Source: VGEM01 sp033764265
GTDB lineage: Bacteria > Pseudomonadota > Alphaproteobacteria > Rhodospirillales > Rhodospirillaceae
Assembly: GCA_033764265.1 (NCBI GenBank)
Contig: JANRJB010000136.1
Coordinates: 1 to 12,439 of the forward strand
Length of the DNA stretch: 12,439 nucleotides
Reading direction: 5' to 3'
Both the position numbers and the translations under genes were made by a program. This document shows, piece by piece, positions 6,714 through 12,439 of the stretch. A model generated the notes under the pieces. That model did no database searches. It was given only the letters and a program-made list of their open reading frames with translations, and was not told the DNA's origin. Positions within the stretch are counted from its first letter, which is position 1. Each line of letters opens with the position of its first letter.

Positions 6714-8156
6714 TCATCCGCCGATTGTGGTCTGCAGAATTTGGCCACCGCGATTCAAGGTGATCGTCCATGACGGTGCGGGCGCGCTGACGACGTCCTT
6801 CAAATCCTCGACCGAGCCGATCTCGCGGTCATTAACGGCCACGATCTTGTCGCCCGGCTGGAACCCCAAGCGGTTGGCGATGCTACCGGCGGCCACGCCC
6901 ATGACGATCACCGCCGGCTCGTCGAACGGCAGCCGATACTCGTCGGCAAGGGCCGGGTTGAAGTTGGCAATGGTCGCACCGGACAAGGGCTGGCGGCCGC
7001 CGAGGGTGGTGGTGTCGCGCGGCGGGTCCTCGGGCGGGGCTTCCATCGATACGGCCACTTGCCGATCCTTGCCGTCGCGCACCACCGTGAACGTGGCCCG
7101 GGTGCCGACCTGCTGGGTGGCAAGCGCGAACCGCAGCTCGTTGTCATCGGCGATCGGCTTTGAATTGACCGCCGTAATCACGTCGCCGACCGCGAGACCG
7201 GCGCGCGCCGCCGGGCTGCGCGGCACCACGCGCTCCACCACCACGCCAGCGGGCCGCGCAAGGCCGATAGCCTTGGCGATGTCGGCGCTGACCGATTTGC
7301 CCGACGCGCCCAACCAGGGCCGCACCGCGCGTCCTTCGGACAGGATGCCCGCCAGCACGGTCTTGACCAGATTGGCCGGGATGGCGAAGCCAATGCCGAT
7401 ATTGCCGCCGCTTTGCGAGAAGATCGCCGTGTTGATGCCGACCAGGCGGCCGTCGGATGCGATCAAGGCGCCGCCCGAATTGCCGGGGTTGATGGCGGCA
7501 TCGGTCTGGATGAATGAGCCGACGTCGCTGACCCCGGTGTTGGCGCGGGCCACGGCCGACACGATGCCAAACGTGACGGTTTGACCGACATTGAAGGGGT
7601 TTCCGATCGCCAGCACCAGATCGCCGACCTTGAGATCGTCGGAATCGGCCAGGTCGAGGAACGGCAACGGCTCGGTCGCGCCCTCGATCTGCAGCACGGC
7701 AAGATCGGTGCGGTCGTCGCGGCCGACCAGCTTGGCCTCGAACTCGCGCCGATCCGAGAGCGCGACCGTGATCTGGTCGGCGCCTTCGACCACATGGTTG
7801 TTGGTGATGACCACGCCGGACGCGCGCACGACAACGCCTGAACCCAGCGAATTCTGAATTCGCTCGGTGGGCTGGCCGAACTGCTGGCCAAAGGCGTCGC
7901 CGAAAAAGCGCCGGAAGAACGGATCGTCGAACAAGAGCGGCGCCTGACGGCGGACCACGCGCTTGGTGTAGATGTTCACCACCGCCGGCGATGCCGCTTC
8001 CACCACCGGGGCGAAGGAAAGCGAAATCTGCTGGCGCGATGTCGGCACCCCACTTTGCGCCGCGACCGGAAAGCTGTGCACGGCGGCCACCGCGGCGACG
8101 ACGATGGCGCGACACCACACGACGATCCACGATGCCATTGGTTGCGACGAACTCAT
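6714..8156 (-). CDS. Do/HtrA-type periplasmic serine protease with two PDZ domains
   Basis: The 480-residue product carries a signal peptide: hydrophobic core WIVVWCRAIVVAAVAAV, with probable cleavage near residue 33 after VAA. The trypsin-like domain has a complete catalytic triad: His121 in ITNNHVVEG, Asp151 in DDRTDLAVL and Ser227 in INPGNSGGAL. An LA-loop-like segment rich in Phe and Arg lies at about 71-95. Two PDZ domains follow, at about 275-372 (with RSPAARAGLAVGDVITAVN) and 395-478 (with GSIANRLGFQPGDKIVAVN). The family (DegP, DegQ, MucD) degrades or refolds misfolded envelope proteins. The ATG at 8156 is preceded by GGAGAG, a good ribosome binding site. The gene heads the leftward operon ending in atp12. 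No RpoE- or RpoH-type promoter was recognised in the 73-nt gap upstream. DegP and DegQ cannot be told apart here. Confidence 0.94.
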   Translation of the reverse strand: MSSSQPMASWIVVWCRAIVVAAVAAVHSFPVAAQSGVPTSRQQISLSFAPVVEAASPAVVNIYTKRVVRRQAPLLFDDPFFRRFFGDAFGQQFGQPTERIQNSLGSGVVVRASGVVITNNHVVEGADQITVALSDRREFEAKLVGRDDRTDLAVLQIEGATEPLPFLDLADSDDLKVGDLVLAIGNPFNVGQTVTFGIVSAVARANTGVSDVGSFIQTDAAINPGNSGGALIASDGRLVGINTAIFSQSGGNIGIGFAIPANLVKTVLAGILSEGRAVRPWLGASGKSVSADIAKAIGLARPAGVVVERVVPRSPAARAGLAVGDVITAVNSKPIADDNELRFALATQQVGTRATFTVVRDGKDRQVAVSMEAPPEDPPRDTTTLGGRQPLSGATIANFNPALADEYRLPFDEPAVIVMGVAAGSIANRLGFQPGDKIVAVNDREIGSVEDLKDVVSAPAPSWTITLNRGGQILQTTIGG

Positions 8157-8229
8157 GATCTCTCCAATTCAGCCGCGAGTTTGCCAGCAGCCGCATCGGC
8201 ATGCCATCGGTAGAATGCCTGATGCACGG

Positions 8230-9036
8230 TCATGATACGGCGGTTGACTCATCAAAATACGTTGCCGCTTGCGTACCGGCGAAATGCGCCTTCAACTCGA
8301 CGAAATTGCTGACTTGTTCCGACAATCGATACCGGGCTTGACGACCTGTTTGCGGGATCAACGGCCCGCTTTCTGGTACGCTCAGGGCCGCGAGCACGCG
8401 CCGCGCCGCGCCGGCAAAATCGGCGACGAGATCGCATTCGTATTCCAGTTCCAGCACCGCGTGCCGGGCAAACATCGATCTGATTCGGGCGGAGTCCGAC
8501 TGCATTGACCGAAAGAAATCAGCGCAGGCCGACGGCGAAATGGTGAACGGCGGCACCGCCGGGCGCGGGCCGCGGTCATTGGCGGCGACCGACCATCGCC
8601 GAGTGGCCTGGGCCACCAGCAATGACACCAGGGTGGCAAGCAGATTGCGCCGTGTAAGGTGAATGACAACGATTTCGGTGTCATCGGCAAGTCGCTGCCA
8701 GGCCGAGGCCGCCGGCCCGATCCGGGCCTGGTCGTAAAGGATTTTGAAGCCGACCGCCTGGACATCGGGGCCGTAGCGGTCATGGTAGACGTAGGTCGAC
8801 AGGAATTCGGCCGCCGACTCGCCGTCACGATAGTAGGCATCGCGCGAAGCGGTGCGGTCGGCAGCCAATTCCGGCCTTCGCACGGCGAACAATGTCCGGC
8901 GGTTGACAGGATGCGGGTTGAAAAGCTCCATGTGCATCTCAAGATGCCGCTGCCCGGCAAGACCCGTCGCCAACATGAACGAACCGGAGCGGGCGTGCGC
9001 GATGATGACGAATTTCTTCAATGCGCTCCTCCGCAT
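8230..9036 (-). CDS. PAPS-dependent sulfotransferase (Stf0/LPS-sulfotransferase-like)
   Basis: The 268-residue product starts MRRSALKKFVIIAHARSGSF. HARSGSFML (14-22) is the 5'-phosphosulfate-binding loop. GFKILYDQ (96-103) resembles the GxK strand of bacterial carbohydrate sulfotransferases. IHLTRRNLLATLVSLL (about 125-140) matches the 3'-phosphate-binding RxNxxxxxxS region. The C-terminus (RQARYRLSEQVSNFVELKAH) has the K/R-x-x-x-x-L-x-x-x-x-x-N pattern of this family. Such enzymes move sulfate from PAPS to a hydroxyl on a glycan or glycolipid, usually at the cytoplasmic face. The acceptor is unknown. Start choice is uncertain: an ATG at 9081 and a TTG at 9129 extend the frame, but neither has a good ribosome binding site and the last overlaps the divergent gene. 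Two divergent glycosyltransferase genes suggest a shared glycan product. Confidence 0.8.
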   Translation of the reverse strand: MRRSALKKFVIIAHARSGSFMLATGLAGQRHLEMHMELFNPHPVNRRTLFAVRRPELAADRTASRDAYYRDGESAAEFLSTYVYHDRYGPDVQAVGFKILYDQARIGPAASAWQRLADDTEIVVIHLTRRNLLATLVSLLVAQATRRWSVAANDRGPRPAVPPFTISPSACADFFRSMQSDSARIRSMFARHAVLELEYECDLVADFAGAARRVLAALSVPESGPLIPQTGRQARYRLSEQVSNFVELKAHFAGTQAATYFDESTAVS

Positions 9037-9111
9037 CAGGACCAGCGAGACTCCGGCATCTTCGGGTCGCGATCGGCGCATGCCATAGGTGCGTTGACTT
9101 GAATTAGTCTT

Positions 9112-9116
9112 GGAGG
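9112..9116 (+). promoter_or_regulatory. Ribosome binding site deciding the GTG start of the first glycosyltransferase
   Basis: GGAGG lies 6 nt before the GTG at 9123, an ideal Shine-Dalgarno spacing, and supports GTG rather than a downstream codon as the start. No ATG lies in frame near the N-terminal glycine-rich motif. Confidence 0.8.
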
Positions 9117-9122
9117 CGACAC

Positions 9123-10331
9123 GTGGCAACCCCTGGAGGGGCAGTCAGAATTCTATTGGCCTGGGAACTGGGCGGCGGCCAAGGGCACATCCGCAGCCTG
9201 TTGCCGGTGGCCGAACGCTTGCGCGCCCTCGGCGCCGACGTCGTGTTCGCGGTGCGAGACCTGGCCCCCGCGACCGTTCTGACCAAGGCGGGATTCGCCG
9301 TTCACTTGTCCCCGCGCATCATCGGCGATTTCGGCTTCACCGCCGACGCGTACAACTACGCCGAAGTCATGATGCGCGGCGGGTACGACAGCACGGCCAA
9401 CGTGGCCTTGATCGCCGCATGTTGGAAGACGCTGCTGCACCGGGTGCGGCCTGACGTCGTGGTGGCCGATTTCGCGCCGGGGGCTTTGTTGGGCGCGCGC
9501 GTGGCCGGCATCAAGGCGGCCAGCCTGGGCAACGGGTTTTTCCTGCCGCCCCTGGTGACTCCGCTGCCGACGATCCGGCCGTGGCAACGGCCGCTGACGG
9601 AGCGCATGGCGCAATCGGAACGCGACCTATTGGGCTGGCTGAACGCCGCTTTGGCAAATCATGGCGCAGCGCCGTTGAAGATGGCGGCCGAGATCGCCCA
9701 TACCGGGTGCGACCTGCTCGCGATTTTTCCCGAACTCGACCAGTATGAAAACCGCCAGGGCGGCGAGTTCATCGGGACGATTTTCAGTTCGCCGCCGCAG
9801 GCCAAAGTGTCGTGGCCGAATGCACCCGGACCGAGAACGTTTGCCTATTTGTCCGGGGCCAACCCCCACTTTCCCGCCATCGCCATGCAGATGCGCGCGT
9901 TGGGCAGTCCGGTGTTCGCGGTCGCGCGCGGCTTGAACGCGCAACAGGCGCGCGCGATGTGCTCGCCGACGTTGACCGTCAGCGAAATGCTGGTGAGCGT
10001 GGATGACGCGTTGCGGATGGCGCGCCTCGTCATATGCCACGCGACCACCGGCCTGATGTCGCAGAGCCTGCTGGCCGGCATTCCGGTACTCGGCCTGCCG
10101 CAGCAGGCCGAACAGGGCCTGAGCGGCGAAAACCTGAAACGCCACGGCTACGGGCTGTCACTGGCCGAGAATGCCCCCGCCCCGCACATCACCAATGCCG
10201 CGCGGCACATCCTGTCGACCCCGTCGTTCGCCAGGGCCGCGCAATCTTTCGCCGAGCGGCATCGCAACTTCCGCGTTGAACGGGCGATCGAAACGGCCGC
10301 GCGACGCATCTTGGCGCGGGCGGGCGGCTGA
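9123..10331 (+). CDS. GT-B fold glycosyltransferase (GT1/MGT-like), first of a tandem pair
   Basis: The 402-residue product has the GT1/MurG-like architecture. An N-terminal Rossmann half begins RILLAWELGGGQGHI, with the glycine loop and conserved His22, followed by RPDVVVADFAPGALLGARVAG (about 109-129). A C-terminal donor-binding half has FAYLSG (240-245), RLVICHATTGLMSQSLLAGIP (301-321) and an EQ pair at 330-331 in the place of the usual DQ. The common HGGxG donor motif is altered to HATTG, although His306 is kept. No signal peptide or membrane span is visible, so it should be cytoplasmic. It probably transfers a nucleotide-activated sugar to a glycan, lipid or small molecule; neither donor nor acceptor can be read. 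Its stop is 2 nt before the paralogous second gene, so the two are co-transcribed. Confidence 0.85.
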   Translation: MATPGGAVRILLAWELGGGQGHIRSLLPVAERLRALGADVVFAVRDLAPATVLTKAGFAVHLSPRIIGDFGFTADAYNYAEVMMRGGYDSTANVALIAACWKTLLHRVRPDVVVADFAPGALLGARVAGIKAASLGNGFFLPPLVTPLPTIRPWQRPLTERMAQSERDLLGWLNAALANHGAAPLKMAAEIAHTGCDLLAIFPELDQYENRQGGEFIGTIFSSPPQAKVSWPNAPGPRTFAYLSGANPHFPAIAMQMRALGSPVFAVARGLNAQQARAMCSPTLTVSEMLVSVDDALRMARLVICHATTGLMSQSLLAGIPVLGLPQQAEQGLSGENLKRHGYGLSLAENAPAPHITNAARHILSTPSFARAAQSFAERHRNFRVERAIETAARRILARAGG

Positions 10332-10333
10332 CC

Positions 10334-11527
10334 ATGCCACGCACCGTCCTCATGGCGTGGGAACTGGGCGGCGGCACCGGCCATGTCATGCGCCTGAAGC
10401 CGGTCGCCGAGGCGCTACGCGCCAAAGGCGATACCGTCGTGTTCGCCGTGCGCGAACTGCCGAATGCCCGACCGCTGGTCGACTCTGGATTCGAGGTGGT
10501 TCTCGCCCCACGCATCCTGAGCGGATTGAACACGCAGCTCCAGGCCTTCAACCACGCAGAATTGTTGATGCGCGCGGGGTTCGACCGACCCGCCAACATG
10601 CTGACGGTGGTGGCATCGTGGCGGGCGTTGATCGAGACCGTCGCCGCCGATCTGGTGGTCGCCGACTTCGCGCCGACCGCGCTGTTGGGCGCGGCTGCTG
10701 CCGGCGTCGCGGCCGCGACCGTCGGCACCGGGTTCGCCGTTCCGCCGCCGGTCTCGCCGCTGCCGTCGGTGCGGCATTGGGAGAAGAATCCAGTCGAACG
10801 CATGGCCCGCGCCGAGCACGCGATGCTGGCCGCCGTCAGTGCCTCGCTGGTCGCCCATGGCCGGCCCGCGCCGATCAATCTGGGCGCGGCGTTCAACACC
10901 GGCTGCGATTTGGCCTGCGTCTTTTCGGAACTTGACCACTTCGCTCGGCCCGATCACGCCCGGCCCCACTACGTCGGGCCGATCTTCAGCTCGCCGCGCG
11001 GCGCCAAGCCGACTTGGCCCGACGCGGCCGGGGACCGCATTTTCGCCTATCTCGATGCCGCAGCAGGGCCCTCAGCCATGTTGACCCGGGCCTTGGCCAA
11101 CAGCGGGCGGCCAACCCTCCTGGTCGCACGAGGCCGAGCAAGCGCCGATCTAGGCCGATGGGCGGGGCGGTCGCTGACGATCAGCCACCGGCCGGTCGAC
11201 CTGGCGGAGGCGCTGTCCACCGCGGCACTGGTGGTCTGCCACGGCGGGATGGGTCTGGTGTCACAGGCGCTGATGGCCGGCGTGCCGATGGTCATCAAGC
11301 CGCTCAACCCCGAGCAGCGGGGCACAGCGCTGCGGGTTGAGAGCCTAGGCGCGGCCCTGACCCTGCCGCAGGTGCTGTCCGACGAGGACGCATCCGCAGC
11401 CCTGGCCGATGCCGGCGGCCAGGACACACGACATAGGTCAGCACAGGTTTTCGCCGCACGATACTGCGATTTCCGGGTCGGAGATGCGGTTGACCAAGTG
11501 GTCGCCGCATTGGCCACCACGACTTAA
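10334..11527 (+). CDS. GT-B fold glycosyltransferase (GT1/MGT-like), second of a tandem pair
   Basis: This 397-residue protein is a clear paralogue of the preceding gene. Both share WELGGGxGH at the start (His17 here), VFAVRE/DL, VVADFAPxALLGA, PPxVxPLPxxRxW, ERMAxxE, TGCDLxxxFxELD, GxIFSSPxxAKxxWP and FAYL. Here the donor-binding region keeps the canonical form: VVCHGGMGLVSQALMAGVP (about 301-318), with HGGMG at 303-307 and an EQ pair at 327-328. The product has no signal peptide or obvious membrane span. The ATG follows the upstream TGA by 2 nt. The pair probably adds successive or alternative sugars to one acceptor, or forms a heteromer in which this copy carries the intact donor site; both are inference. 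No T-tract terminator was seen downstream of the TAA. Confidence 0.87.
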   Translation: MPRTVLMAWELGGGTGHVMRLKPVAEALRAKGDTVVFAVRELPNARPLVDSGFEVVLAPRILSGLNTQLQAFNHAELLMRAGFDRPANMLTVVASWRALIETVAADLVVADFAPTALLGAAAAGVAAATVGTGFAVPPPVSPLPSVRHWEKNPVERMARAEHAMLAAVSASLVAHGRPAPINLGAAFNTGCDLACVFSELDHFARPDHARPHYVGPIFSSPRGAKPTWPDAAGDRIFAYLDAAAGPSAMLTRALANSGRPTLLVARGRASADLGRWAGRSLTISHRPVDLAEALSTAALVVCHGGMGLVSQALMAGVPMVIKPLNPEQRGTALRVESLGAALTLPQVLSDEDASAALADAGGQDTRHRSAQVFAARYCDFRVGDAVDQVVAALATTT

Positions 11528-11542
11528 GAGTGTGGCGTCAGG

Positions 11543-11552
11543 ATTCTTTACA
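11543..11552 (+). promoter_or_regulatory. Upstream copy of a 10-bp direct repeat, candidate enhancer (activator) site
   Basis: ATTCTTTACA here is repeated exactly at 11635-11644. Counting from the predicted sigma-54 start at 11736 it is centred near -188, within the usual range for bacterial enhancer-binding protein sites. Flanking bases are also similar (GG just before, C soon after). The identity of the activator is unknown. Confidence 0.5.
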
Positions 11553-11634
11553 CCCGCAGCGTTTTCGGTAGTCGATTGAGAAGTCAGCAGGAATGCCCGC
11601 TTGGGCGGTGACCCGACCCAGATCGAGCGACGGA

Positions 11635-11644
11635 ATTCTTTACA
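11635..11644 (+). promoter_or_regulatory. Downstream copy of the 10-bp direct repeat, candidate enhancer (activator) site
   Basis: This is the second exact copy of ATTCTTTACA, 92 bp after the first and centred near -96 relative to the predicted start. Two sites on the same strand upstream of an IHF site and a sigma-54 promoter is the standard layout for oligomeric AAA+ activators. Function is inferred from position and repetition only. Confidence 0.5.
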
Positions 11645-11677
11645 ACTTTTCCCGGACGTTGCGACTGAAAACAATGT

Positions 11678-11690
11678 TAATTGATTGATT
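11678..11690 (-). promoter_or_regulatory. IHF binding site (exact consensus match)
   Basis: On the minus strand these 13 bases read AATCAATCAATTA, fitting WATCAA-N4-TTR at every specified position. The site lies in the most AT-rich part of the gap, centred near -52, between the second candidate activator site and the sigma-54 promoter. That is where IHF bends DNA so that a distant activator can touch sigma-54 RNA polymerase. Confidence 0.7.
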
Positions 11691-11709
11691 CTAATTGAAT
11701 TTCTGATTC

Positions 11710-11725
11710 TGGCACGCGGATTGCA
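11710..11725 (+). promoter_or_regulatory. Sigma-54 (RpoN) -24/-12 promoter
   Basis: TGGCACGCGGATTGCA matches the sigma-54 consensus TGGCAC-N5-TTGCA at every specified base. The invariant GG is at 11711-11712 (-25/-24) and the invariant GC at 11723-11724 (-13/-12). The predicted start of transcription is about 11736, giving a leader of roughly 57 nt before the ATG at 11793. Transcription would need an AAA+ enhancer-binding protein, for which candidate sites and an IHF site lie upstream. Confidence 0.85.
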
Positions 11726-11755
11726 GCAGAATTGGGTGAGATTGCGAAATTCGAG

Positions 11756-11774
11756 GCGGGCCACGTGCGCCCGC
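11756..11774 (+). other. Hairpin in the 5' leader of the secreted-protein mRNA
   Basis: GCGGGC (11756-11761) pairs exactly with GCCCGC (11769-11774) around a 7-nt loop, extendable by a G-T pair at 11755/11775. It ends 18 nt before the ATG, leaving the GGGGGA ribosome binding site (11781-11786) just outside the stem. It could stabilise the transcript or tune initiation. It has no following T-run, so it is not a terminator. Confidence 0.45.
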
Positions 11775-11792
11775 TGCAACGGGGGATTACAA

Positions 11793-12439
11793 ATGCGCCG
11801 CGGACTCAAGCTTGCCCTGCTCGGAACGGTATTCGTCGCCACGCTGCCGATGGCGGCGCAGGCGTTGCCGGTGCGGACCGTCACATCGGCCGAGGTCGTG
11901 CCGTTTGGCCCCTACACTTTCGACACGAGCGGGAACACCGGGCCCGGCGCATACATGGGTCACGGCTCAAATTCGTACGCCTTCCGCTACGGCACGCCGC
12001 CTGCGCATTGGGGAGACGTTGGCAGTGGGGAGTATTGCGGCAGTGAAGGTGGCGGATATTGCGGATACTTGTCCGACTACATCGAGAACGAAGACGGTTC
12101 GACCACCTACCGCCAGTGGTACGGTGACCAGGATTATTCCTCGTCCGGCAATAACGCGTATCAGGACTTCAGCGGAAAGGTGATCTTCAACGCCAATTCG
12201 TATGGCGAAACCGACTACTACGAGGGTAACGATAGTTCACAAACTTACGACGAGTACGGTGGGTTCGTCGGAAGCACCTATGACGATATTTACGGCGACG
12301 CTCCGGAGATCGATACCTCGTCGTTCATGGAGCTGGTCGCCGACGGCATCAATCTGTCGCCGGACCCGAAGTCGTTCGTTCTCAACTTCTCGATCCCGAA
12401 TGCGTCGCTCGACCTGTACGGCTGCTACGGTGGCGAGTA
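11793..12439 (+). CDS. Secreted acidic Tyr/Gly/Asp-rich protein, family unknown (C-terminus cut)
   Basis: The open frame starts at ATG 11793, with GGGGGA 6 nt upstream, and runs without a stop through the right edge; 215 codons are visible. The N-terminus is a clear Sec signal peptide: MRRGLK, hydrophobic LALLGTVFVATLPM, then AAQA with likely cleavage after residue 24. The mature part (25-215) has 21 Tyr, 17 Asp and 11 Glu against only 5 Arg plus Lys, with much Gly and Ser. It has three Cys (82, 90, 211), two of them in CGSEGGGYC. No enzyme motif, RTX nonapeptide or membrane span was found. I do not recognise the family. Location is predicted to be periplasmic, surface or extracellular. The sigma-54 promoter makes a PEP-CTERM-type matrix protein possible, but the C-terminal end that would show this is outside the window. 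Confidence 0.85.
   Translation, partial: MRRGLKLALLGTVFVATLPMAAQALPVRTVTSAEVVPFGPYTFDTSGNTGPGAYMGHGSNSYAFRYGTPPAHWGDVGSGEYCGSEGGGYCGYLSDYIENEDGSTTYRQWYGDQDYSSSGNNAYQDFSGKVIFNANSYGETDYYEGNDSSQTYDEYGGFVGSTYDDIYGDAPEIDTSSFMELVADGINLSPDPKSFVLNFSIPNASLDLYGCYGGE

Noticed and set aside
6710..6748. rarA starting at GTG 6748
   Set aside because: It would overlap the protease gene by 35 nt, and the added residues do not resemble the family. GTG 6709 gives the standard N-terminus 4 nt after the protease stop.
8198..8219. GGCAT...ATGCC inverted repeat between the sulfotransferase and protease genes as a terminator
   Set aside because: It has a 5-bp stem with a 12-nt loop and no T-tract on either strand. 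The GGCATGCC palindrome inside it is short enough to be chance.
9094..9099. TTGACT as a -35 element for the glycosyltransferase genes
   Set aside because: A -10 box at normal spacing would fall at about 9117-9122, on top of the spacer between the ribosome binding site and the GTG start. No TATAAT-like hexamer is there.
9082..9129. Extending the sulfotransferase to TTG at 9129 (299 residues)
   Set aside because: This would overlap the start of the divergent glycosyltransferase, uses a rare start without a ribosome binding site, and adds residues with no family match. ATG 9036 places the PAPS-binding loop at the usual distance from the N-terminus. ATG 9081 remains possible.
11595..11608. Small hairpin (GCCC/GGGC or CCGC/GCGG) downstream of the second glycosyltransferase as a terminator
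   Set aside because: The stem is only 4 bp and is followed by GTGACCCG rather than a T-run.

Overview
The window is high-GC DNA from an alphaproteobacterium, probably Rhodospirillales-like. The lineage call rests on an ATP12-family F1-ATPase assembly chaperone (essentially confined to alphaproteobacteria and mitochondria) and on the grouping of a Do-like protease, rarA, rluC, a HAD phosphatase, atp12 and an acyl-CoA carboxylase beta subunit. Twelve protein genes are supported; two are cut by the window edges. No tRNA, rRNA, insertion sequence, CRISPR array or phage gene was seen.

Region 1 (1-8156) is a housekeeping block. Reading leftward on the minus strand it holds a Do/HtrA-type periplasmic protease (6714-8156), rarA (5381-6709), an RluC-type pseudouridine synthase (4407-5381), a HAD-IA phosphatase (3705-4406), an AsmA-family envelope protein (1663-3708), the ATP12 chaperone (900-1652) and the start of an acyl-CoA carboxylase beta chain (1-139). 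Genes from the protease to atp12 are packed with gaps of -4 to +10 nt, including TGATG and ATGA stop/start overlaps, so they are probably one operon. A septation protein A gene (yciB/ispZ, 313-903) lies on the plus strand between atp12 and the carboxylase gene. It ends in the same CTAG as atp12.

Region 2 (8230-11527) looks accessory. A PAPS-type sulfotransferase reads leftward, and two tandem paralogous GT-B glycosyltransferases read rightward from the opposite side of an 86-nt gap. Together they suggest making and sulfating a glycan or glycolipid; the acceptor is unknown.

Region 3 (11528-12439) is the most interesting. A 265-nt AT-richer intergenic region carries what looks like a complete enhancer-dependent sigma-54 promoter: two identical 10-bp elements 92 bp apart (about -188 and -96), an exact IHF consensus (about -52), and TGGCAC-N5-TTGCA at -24/-12. 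These are followed by a short leader with a hairpin. It drives a signal-peptide-bearing, Tyr/Gly/Asp-rich, very acidic secreted protein that runs off the window end. The protein family is not recognised; a PEP-CTERM/exosortase-type or other surface matrix protein is a hypothesis only.
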